The notes beneath the pieces were generated by a model that made no database searches, was not told the origin of the DNA, and saw nothing but the letters and a program-made list of their open reading frames with translations. The translations under genes were made by a program, and so were the position numbers. DNA of 6,236 nt from CAVZLD01 sp964522605 (GTDB taxonomy: Bacteria; Planctomycetota; Planctomycetia; Pirellulales; Pirellulaceae): contig CAZFWV010000386.1 in assembly GCA_964522605.1 (NCBI GenBank), forward strand, positions 1-6,236, read 5' to 3'. Of the stretch, positions 1-4,286 are shown piece after piece (position 1 is the first letter of the stretch; each line of letters opens with the position of its first letter).

Positions 1-45
1 AGGACAGAAGTAAGAACAGAAGATCATCCTCGCCTGACGGCTGCG

Positions 46-55
46 GGTTAAACGA
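46..55 (+). repeat. 10-bp direct repeat, copy 1 (GGTTAAACGA)
   Basis: GGTTAAACGA occurs here and again at 149-158 in the same orientation. The flanks differ but both are GC-rich (CTGCG before this copy, CACGC before the other). The pair brackets the inverted repeat at 79-121. Ten bases is short enough that chance or a common dispersed intergenic motif could explain it. Confidence 0.4.
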
Positions 56-78
56 GCGGACCGAGATGCCGAAGACAA

Positions 79-121
79 CTTCCTCGTATAGCGGCGCGGG
101 CATCGCCCCGCGCGTAGGAAG
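79..121. repeat. Nested inverted repeat / possible structured RNA hairpin
   Basis: An outer 6-bp stem, CTTCCT (79-84) with AGGAAG (116-121), encloses a perfect 7-bp GC-only stem, GCGCGGG (94-100) with CCCGCGC (107-113), which closes a 6-base loop (CATCGC). The internal loop between the stems is asymmetric, nine bases on the left and two on the right. No T run follows on either strand, so it does not look like an intrinsic terminator. It could be an RNA processing or stability hairpin, or a dispersed intergenic palindrome. Function is unknown. Confidence 0.5.
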
Positions 122-148
122 GAATCTCTCGCGGCCCGCTGGGCACGC

Positions 149-158
149 GGTTAAACGA
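149..158 (+). repeat. 10-bp direct repeat, copy 2 (GGTTAAACGA)
   Basis: This is the second copy of GGTTAAACGA, 103 bp downstream of the first. It overlaps a short dyad, AACGA-A-TCGTT (154-164), which the first copy lacks. Confidence 0.4.
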
Positions 159-320
159 ATCGTTACGGGGAGGATGCTGTAACTTCATTTGAGCCAGCAG
201 CTGAAAAGTCGCACGAGGTCCGGGGAGGGGGATGGACGCGACAAACGCCCAATTCGCGATTGGCTACATCTTGCTCATCATCTGCTCTTTCTCAACCGCC
301 CAGTCTTGCCCTTCCGAACC

Positions 321-340
321 ACGGTTTCGAAACCGTTTTT
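321..340 (+). terminator. Perfect 16-bp palindrome followed by T5, possible plus-strand terminator
   Basis: ACGGTTTCGAAACCGT (321-336) is a perfect palindrome. As RNA it would form a 6-bp stem with a four-base loop. Together with the last palindrome base, five T's run from 336 to 340, immediately left of and overlapping the TAA stop (complement of 339-341) of the minus-strand gene. The T run is on the correct side to end plus-strand transcription, so it could terminate an unseen gene entering from the left. For the minus-strand gene the hairpin follows the stop codon but has no U run after it, so termination in that direction would be weak. The stem is short and only partly GC, so the call is tentative. 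Confidence 0.4.
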
Positions 341-962
341 ACATCGGACGACGATGCGGCACGAACCGACCGACGCGTTGTTGGTATCGCCGATAGGCCT
401 CGCCGAATCGTTTTTCAAGCAGTTCTTCTTCTCGTTGCGTGCGCACCACTAACACGCCGAACACCGCAGCTCCCCAGAGCAACACGAACCAGTTCGCCAT
501 CACCAAACTGGCAGCCACCACGTCCATTCCAAACGACGTGTAGAACGGGTGTCGCATCCAGCCGTAGGGGCCCGACGTGACCAACCTGTGCTTCTCGCGT
601 GTGGTCACCGAATCCGTCAGATTCCGATCCAGATGCAGAAATGACCACCCCTTCAGCAGGAACGAAGCCGCGCCGACCCCGACGCCTGTCCAACGCACCA
701 ACGCGGGGAGTTGGAGCGAAGACCAACACATCCAGGCAGGATTGATCAGGTAGGCGATGATCGCTCCGAACCAGATCAGCGCAAGGATCCGCAGTCCGAA
801 CAGGATGCCAATCCCTTCTTGCCACCGATTCAGACGCTCGCCCGTGTACGAACGAATCCGGAATACGAGCGCCATGATTGTCACGCTGGAGAATCCGATT
901 ACCAGAAGCGTGTGAAACGGTTCATCCACGGTCGGCACTCTTTTTCTTGGCAGCGTCCCCAC
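339..962 (-). CDS. Isoprenylcysteine carboxyl methyltransferase (ICMT/PEMT-like) family membrane protein
   Basis: The 207-residue product is hydrophobic, with likely membrane segments around residues 17-36, 51-74, 88-105 and 143-172. The C-terminal half carries the family signature: LVTSGPYGWMRHPFY (127-141, with the RHPxY core) and, after the last membrane span, EEELLEKRFGEAYRRY (178-193) ending in V.RFVPH. In characterised ICMT and phospholipid methyltransferases these parts form the S-adenosylmethionine pocket. Bacterial members are mostly of unknown substrate, so prenylcysteine methylation should not be assumed. The start is GTG at 962, the furthest possible because a TGA codon directly precedes it. 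No clear Shine-Dalgarno lies before it. GTG codons at residues 9 and 12 are alternatives, the former preceded by an AAGAAAAAGA stretch. The gene is transcribed away from the efflux genes and ends with TAA at the palindrome near 336. The family call is confident; substrate and exact start are not. Confidence 0.85.
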   Translation of the reverse strand: MGTLPRKRVPTVDEPFHTLLVIGFSSVTIMALVFRIRSYTGERLNRWQEGIGILFGLRILALIWFGAIIAYLINPAWMCWSSLQLPALVRWTGVGVGAASFLLKGWSFLHLDRNLTDSVTTREKHRLVTSGPYGWMRHPFYTSFGMDVVAASLVMANWFVLLWGAAVFGVLVVRTQREEELLEKRFGEAYRRYQQRVGRFVPHRRPM

Positions 963-1079
963 TCACCGAAGCAGGGTCGCGGACCATCGCGGAGAGATTC
1001 AGAACGGCAGCGTCGCAGCGGAAGGATATGCTACCGCATTTCGCGTAGTCTCCGGCTCCTGTACCCGAGGTTATCCTGC

Positions 1080-1099
1080 GGGGGCTTCGCAGAACCCCC
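1080..1099. repeat. GC-rich hairpin (GGGGG-c-TTC / GAA-CCCCC)
   Basis: GGGGG (1080-1084) pairs with CCCCC (1095-1099), and TTC (1086-1088) with GAA (1092-1094). A single bulged C is at 1085 and a three-base loop at 1089-1091. No T run follows on either strand, so it is not a standard terminator. It lies in the leader side of the methyltransferase gene and could be part of an intergenic repeat. Confidence 0.45.
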
Positions 1100-1135
1100 A
1101 AGTCCTCCCGTTTCCCTCGCTTGGGTCCGCACGCG

Positions 1136-1156
1136 TCCCGATCGCATTGCCTGTCC
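1136..1156 (+). repeat. 21-bp direct repeat, copy 1
   Basis: The 21 bases from 1136 are identical to those at 1191-1211. The repeat begins TCCCGATCGC and ends GCCTGTCC, and contains the palindrome CGATCG (1139-1144). This copy, unlike the other, is enclosed by CACGCG (1130-1135) and CGCGTG (1158-1163), a 6-bp inverted pair that could form a stem around it. A 21-base exact match within 75 bp is very unlikely by chance. Confidence 0.8.
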
Positions 1157-1190
1157 CCGCGTGGCGTTCGCCTGCTAGCAGTGCCAGCAC
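1157..1190. repeat. Spacer of consecutive small palindromes between the 21-bp repeats
   Basis: The 34 bases between the repeats contain three adjoining dyads: GGCGTTCGCC (1163-1172), the perfect palindrome CTGCTAGCAG (1172-1181), and AGTGC-CA-GCACT (1180-1191, reaching one base into copy 2). Read on the minus strand, TGCTGGCAC and TGCTAGCAG form an imperfect tandem. The density of dyads suggests a protein-binding or recombinogenic element, but nothing identifies a specific binding protein. Confidence 0.4.
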
Positions 1191-1211
1191 TCCCGATCGC
1201 ATTGCCTGTCC
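1191..1211 (+). repeat. 21-bp direct repeat, copy 2
   Basis: This is the exact second copy of the repeat at 1136-1156. The start-to-start distance is 55 bp, a little over five helical turns, so both copies would face roughly the same side of the DNA. It ends 103 bp before the start codon of the outer-membrane factor gene. It may be an operator pair or a partial tandem duplication. Confidence 0.8.
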
Positions 1212-1228
1212 TTGGGTTGCTTGGGTTG
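1211..1228 (+). repeat. 9-bp tandem duplication (CTTGGGTTG x2)
   Basis: CTTGGGTTG is repeated directly twice, starting on the last base of the second 21-bp repeat. It is followed by further TGGG/GGTTG-rich sequence up to about 1260 (GTGGGTTGTG). A related CTTGGGT is also found at 1120-1126, just before copy 1 of the 21-bp repeat. It is simple G/T-rich sequence, probably of slippage origin. Confidence 0.5.
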
Positions 1229-1300
1229 TGGGTGGGAGTGCAGCGGTTAGGTGGGTTGTGCCGATACTTGCGGATGTACGAGATTTTCTTTTCTTGCTGT

Positions 1301-1308
1301 GAGAGGGG
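1301..1308 (+). promoter_or_regulatory. Ribosome binding site for the outer-membrane factor gene
   Basis: GAGAGGGG lies six bases before the ATG at 1315, a good purine-rich Shine-Dalgarno at normal spacing. It supports ATG 1315 as the true start, as does the signal peptide that begins directly there. Confidence 0.6.
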
Positions 1309-1314
1309 GCTGGC

Positions 1315-2940
1315 ATGAGGGGGGACCGTCATCGCGGGAGGCGCTGGGTAGTGGCCTTTTGGGGCACGCTGCTGTTCGCCGGATGCCAAATGCCCGAGGG
1401 CACTCCGCTCGCCCGGTGGACTGGTCCGGACCGGCCGGGGATGGAACGTTCGGATTCCGATTCGGAGCTACGACGGCTGGCTCGACCGGAGACCGACACG
1501 GCAAGCGAGTCCGGTCCGTTTGCCAGAACGGCTGGCGGCGGTCCTTCCGACGAGGCGCCACGCGTTCAACTCGCGTCCTTCCTCCGTGAAGAACCGTTGG
1601 AGTCGCCGGATCCCGCGCAGTTGGCTCCGTCGCCTTGGATCGAGGAGGTGCCAGCTCCGGAATTCGAACAGGTGGCGGGTGGGGAATTCACGTTGGACGA
1701 AGCGATCCAAATGACACTGCAGGGCAATCCCGACCTGGCCTCCGCTTCTGCTCGACTGTCGATGGCCGGCGCGACGCTGGATCGGGCACGGGCCGAGTTC
1801 TATCCGAAGCTGGGGATTTCCGAGAACTACGGTGTGACGAACAACCCGGTTTATGCCTTCATGTACCAGCTGAATCAGGGCAATCTGAGCCTGACGCAGG
1901 ATTTCAACAATCCGCCGACGATTGACAACTTCCAGACGCAGGTTCGGCTGGAGCACCGGGTTTATGCGGGTGAGCAGAGACTGCACGAAGAGCACGCGGC
2001 GGAAGCGGGCGTTTCGGCGGCAGCTCAGTCGCTGCAGGCGATCCAGAACCAGTTAGTCTACGGAGTGGCTGAGGCCTACTATCGGTTGATGCAGGCGCGC
2101 GACCTGGTGGAAGTCCGACAGGAAGCCGTATCGCAAGTCGAGCAGCATCTGGAGATCGTGCAGTCTCGGTTTCGAAACGATACGGCGGTCAAGTCGGATG
2201 TGCTCACCGTCCAAGTGCGTTTGGCCGAAGTTCGGGAAGCGTTAATCACAGCCCAGAATCAGTTAGAGCTTGCGTGGGCAGTGCTGCAAAATGTCACGGG
2301 GATGCCGGTCGAGCCGCGTGCGCTTCCAACGACGATTCCTCCTGCGCCGTGGCGCGAAACGGTCGACGAGATCCAGTTTGCGATCGCCCAAGCCCTGTCC
2401 GATCGTCCCGAGATTGGCGCCTCGACCAGCCAGCAGATGGCGGCTGCCGAGAGCGTGGAGGCTGCGCGGGCAGGCAAGCGTCTCGGAGTCGATGTGGTTG
2501 CCGACTACGATCTGTTCACCGGCGATTTTCTGCAAGGCAATGACAGCTTCTTCGTCGGTGTGATGTTCCACTTGAACCTGTACGATGGCGGTCGGACGCA
2601 GGCGGAAGTCTGCCGAGCGCTGGCCCGGGTCCGCGAGCTGCAGGCCGAGCATCGCCGATTGTTGCTGGATATTGAGTTGGAGGTTCGTCGCTCCAATCTG
2701 CAGTTGAATGACGCTCAGGCCCGACTCAAGGTGGCCGACGAGACCGTTGGTCAAGCGCAGGAAAGTCTTCGCGAGATCGAGGTCCGCTATCAAGGCCAAA
2801 CGGCGACGATTACCGAGCTGGTTGACGCCCAGGTGGCACTGTCCAACGCTCGTGTGCGTCGCACGAACGCGCAAGCCGACGTCGAGATTGCCCGGGTCGC
2901 GCTGCAGCGCGCTCTCGGCCGCTTGACCGGGCTCCTCTAA
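1315..2940 (+). CDS. TolC/OprM-type outer-membrane efflux factor, predicted lipoprotein
   Basis: This 541-residue protein forms the outer-membrane and periplasmic tunnel of a tripartite pump. It starts with a basic n-region (MRGDRHRGRR), a short hydrophobic stretch, and a lipobox-like LFAGC with Cys24, which indicates lipid anchoring as in OprM. A Pro/Asp/Glu/Ser-rich linker of about 100 residues (25-124) follows and makes the protein longer than usual members (roughly 420-490). The first outer-membrane efflux repeat begins FTLDEAIQMTLQGNPDL (125-141), with the helical hairpin motif AVKSDVLTVQVRLAEVR near 291-307. The second repeat starts near residue 352 (IQFAIAQALSDRPEI), with YDGGRTQAEV (423-432) at the second beta-strand pair and a long helix to the C-terminus. 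It is first in the efflux gene cluster and has a good ribosome site. Family assignment is firm. The substrate is unknown. Confidence 0.93.
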   Translation: MRGDRHRGRRWVVAFWGTLLFAGCQMPEGTPLARWTGPDRPGMERSDSDSELRRLARPETDTASESGPFARTAGGGPSDEAPRVQLASFLREEPLESPDPAQLAPSPWIEEVPAPEFEQVAGGEFTLDEAIQMTLQGNPDLASASARLSMAGATLDRARAEFYPKLGISENYGVTNNPVYAFMYQLNQGNLSLTQDFNNPPTIDNFQTQVRLEHRVYAGEQRLHEEHAAEAGVSAAAQSLQAIQNQLVYGVAEAYYRLMQARDLVEVRQEAVSQVEQHLEIVQSRFRNDTAVKSDVLTVQVRLAEVREALITAQNQLELAWAVLQNVTGMPVEPRALPTTIPPAPWRETVDEIQFAIAQALSDRPEIGASTSQQMAAAESVEAARAGKRLGVDVVADYDLFTGDFLQGNDSFFVGVMFHLNLYDGGRTQAEVCRALARVRELQAEHRRLLLDIELEVRRSNLQLNDAQARLKVADETVGQAQESLREIEVRYQGQTATITELVDAQVALSNARVRRTNAQADVEIARVALQRALGRLTGLL

Positions 2941-2970
2941 GTCGAAGTCTCGGGACGCGATCCACACCGC

Positions 2971-2997
2971 GACGCGGCGCGGACCAGCGCCCGCGTC
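2971..2997 (+). repeat. Strong intercistronic hairpin after the outer-membrane factor gene
   Basis: GACGCG (2971-2976) pairs with CGCGTC (2992-2997), and GCGC (2977-2980) with GCGC (2987-2990). The loop is GGACCA and one C is bulged at 2991. Ten base pairs, nearly all G-C, make it a stable RNA stem 31 bases after the TAA stop. No T run follows, so an mRNA-stabilising or pausing element is at least as likely as a terminator. Confidence 0.5.
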
Positions 2998-3078
2998 AAC
3001 CGCCGGCGCCGCGGTCGTCAGCGCAGGCTGCCATTCGCATCCGCCGAAGCGTCGCCGATTCAAATCACTGGCCTTTTC

Positions 3079-3107
3079 TTGCGGCCGGCGAAAGGCGATG
3101 CTATGGG
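3079..3107 (+). promoter_or_regulatory. Weak candidate promoter before the adaptor gene
   Basis: TTGCGG (3079-3084) and TATGGG (3102-3107) are separated by the ideal 17 bp, and TGC directly before TATGGG gives an extended -10. Each hexamer matches the sigma-70 consensus at only three or so positions. The site lies 39 bp before the adaptor ATG. It is offered only because the spacer is long and structured. Confidence 0.18.
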
Positions 3108-3146
3108 TTTGTGGCAATCCGTGACATCTGATGTCGAGATCGTGAA

Positions 3147-4286
3147 ATGCCTGCCAGAAACCAACACAAAAGCCCACTCCGAACCCTTGGGCGGTGGCTG
3201 CCGAGAATCCTTGGTGTGGCCATCTTGGGATTGATTATCTTCTGGATGTCCTACGGCTTCGGCACACGCGTTCCGCCGGGAGGCGTGGAGTACGAGCGAC
3301 CTGCAGTCGGCAGTCGTGAGGTCGTCACCGTGATGCCGCTCAGTACCGTCGAGACAATCAGTGCCGTGGGGACCGTACGTCCGCGACGCAAGACGGAGGT
3401 GGCGAGCCAGATTCTGGCGACCATTCGGCAGATCGAAGTGAATCCGGGAGATGTCGTGCAGCCGGGCCAATTGCTCGTGACACTGGACGACCGCGAGTTC
3501 CAAGCTCAACTGCGTGCGGCGGAAGCCGCCGTCAATGGAGTTCGCGCGGACTTGGCCGTTCGGCAACGCGACTACGCGCGTTATCAGCGAATGTTGGCGG
3601 AAGGAGCGGTCACGCGCGAGGACTACGATCGCGTCGAGGGCGCTTATCAGGTAACCCAGGCGCAGCTCGAACGTGCCCAGCAACAATTGGAGCAAACCCA
3701 AGTCCTGCTCAGCTATACCCAGGTCAAAGCGCAGGAAGGCGGAATCGTCTCGGACCGATTCGCGGATCCCGGCGACCTGGCAGCACCCGGCAAACCGCTT
3801 TTGGCGATCCATGATCCGCAGGAGCTGGAGTTGCACGCGAATGTTCGGGAGACGCTTGCGGCGCACCTGAAACTGGCGATGAAATTGCGTGTCACCGTCG
3901 AGTCGGCCAATTTGGATACGGAAGGCACGGTTCGCGAGATTGTTCCCCAGGCGGAGGCTGCATCGCGCACCGTGCTCGTGAAAGTCGCCTTGCCCAGCGA
4001 CCGAACCGACTCGCTCTACATCGGCACGTTCGGCCGACTCGAAATCCCGGTCGGCGAACTGGATCGCATCGTCGTCGATTCTCGCGCCGTGCAGACGATC
4101 GGCCAATTGGAGGTCGTCGACGTAGTTGTGAAAGAGGATCAATTGGAACGACGCTTCATCCGCGTGGGACAGCATTTTGACAATCGGGTCGAGGTTTTGT
4201 CCGGACTGCGAGTCGACGAGCGAGTCGCGCTGCCCGAACTGCCATCCATGTCCGAAGCGGCACGAGTTCAGGATCGTGGAGCATGA
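3147..4286 (+). CDS. RND efflux periplasmic adaptor (membrane fusion protein, HlyD/AcrA type)
   Basis: This 379-residue adaptor links the inner-membrane permease to the outer-membrane channel. A basic N-terminus is followed by one hydrophobic helix (about 18-36) with no lipobox cysteine, so it is anchored by a transmembrane segment rather than a lipid. The first half of the lipoyl-like domain runs to NPGDVVQPGQLLVTLDDREF (99-118). An alpha-helical hairpin rich in Gln/Glu/Ala/Arg (about 119-190) follows. The second lipoyl half begins VKAQEGGIVSDRFADPGD (193-210), where AQEGG replaces the commoner APFDG, and continues to PGKPLLAIHD. A beta-barrel domain starts near ELELHANVRE (226-235) and the membrane-proximal domain ends near residue 363. 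The ATG at 3147 has only a weak GAGAT ribosome site but starts just before the membrane anchor. Its TGA stop overlaps the permease ATG, indicating translational coupling. Confidence 0.93.
   Translation: MPARNQHKSPLRTLGRWLPRILGVAILGLIIFWMSYGFGTRVPPGGVEYERPAVGSREVVTVMPLSTVETISAVGTVRPRRKTEVASQILATIRQIEVNPGDVVQPGQLLVTLDDREFQAQLRAAEAAVNGVRADLAVRQRDYARYQRMLAEGAVTREDYDRVEGAYQVTQAQLERAQQQLEQTQVLLSYTQVKAQEGGIVSDRFADPGDLAAPGKPLLAIHDPQELELHANVRETLAAHLKLAMKLRVTVESANLDTEGTVREIVPQAEAASRTVLVKVALPSDRTDSLYIGTFGRLEIPVGELDRIVVDSRAVQTIGQLEVVDVVVKEDQLERRFIRVGQHFDNRVEVLSGLRVDERVALPELPSMSEAARVQDRGA
4283..4286 (+). promoter_or_regulatory. ATGA stop/start overlap coupling adaptor and permease
   Basis: The adaptor stop TGA (4284-4286) shares bases with the permease start ATG (4283-4285). 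GGATCGTGGAGC just before it supplies a GGA/GGAG ribosome site (GGAG at 4278-4281, close to the ATG). Such overlaps usually reflect translational coupling and matched production of the two proteins. Confidence 0.75.

Larger units (their letters stand above)
1..338. other. Left intergenic region, no convincing gene
   Basis: I see no credible coding region here. The plus-strand open stretches starting near 189 and 260 run into the back of the minus-strand methyltransferase gene, lack ribosome binding sites, and encode Arg/Ser/Pro-rich peptides without recognisable family features. The region holds two copies of GGTTAAACGA, a nested inverted repeat between them, and a palindrome with a T run at its right end, each listed separately. 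It is probably the 3' flank of the minus-strand gene and of an unseen gene left of the window. Confidence 0.6.
963..1314. other. Divergent intergenic region with repeats
   Basis: This 352-bp region separates the minus-strand methyltransferase from the plus-strand efflux genes, so promoters for both should lie here. I found no convincing sigma-70 -35/-10 pair for either. It holds a GC hairpin (1080-1099), two 21-bp direct repeats (1136-1156 and 1191-1211) with small palindromes between them, and a 9-bp tandem duplication (1211-1228). A weak imperfect dyad (CTAC...GTAG, about 1031-1048) is also present. No open frame here looks coding: the peptides are Arg/Pro/Ser-rich and their frames overlap the repeats on both strands. 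Confidence 0.6.
2941..3146. other. GC-rich spacer between outer-membrane factor and adaptor genes
   Basis: These 206 bp hold no credible gene on either strand. They contain a strong hairpin at 2971-2997, the 8-bp palindrome CGGCGCCG (3004-3011), and a weak promoter-like pair at 3079-3107. The spacer is long for an operon whose next junction overlaps by four bases, so the first gene may be separately controlled or its mRNA separately stabilised. Confidence 0.5.

Noticed and set aside
189..580. Small plus-strand open frames left of and overlapping the methyltransferase 3' end
   Set aside because: There is no ribosome binding site, one starts with TTG, they run through the terminator-like palindrome and the antisense strand of a real gene, and their peptides show no family features.
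711..1178. Plus-strand open frame overlapping the start of the methyltransferase gene and the repeats
   Set aside because: The peptide is Arg/Pro/Ser-rich without hydrophobic or conserved motifs, and it is antisense to the 5' part of a well-supported gene.
1136..1211. Possible minimal CRISPR unit (21-bp repeat, 34-bp spacer, 21-bp repeat)
   Set aside because: There are only two repeats, the spacer is full of palindromes, the repeat is shorter than usual, and no cas gene is visible. A short duplication or operator pair fits better.
1230..1314. Sigma-70 promoter for the outer-membrane factor gene
   Set aside because: TTGCGG at 1268-1273 has no acceptable -10 at 16-18 bp spacing, and other candidates matched too poorly to report.
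2263..3177. Minus-strand open frame across the end of the outer-membrane factor gene and the following spacer
   Set aside because: Most of it mirrors the TolC coding sequence, it lacks a plausible ribosome site, and its composition is typical of antisense frames.
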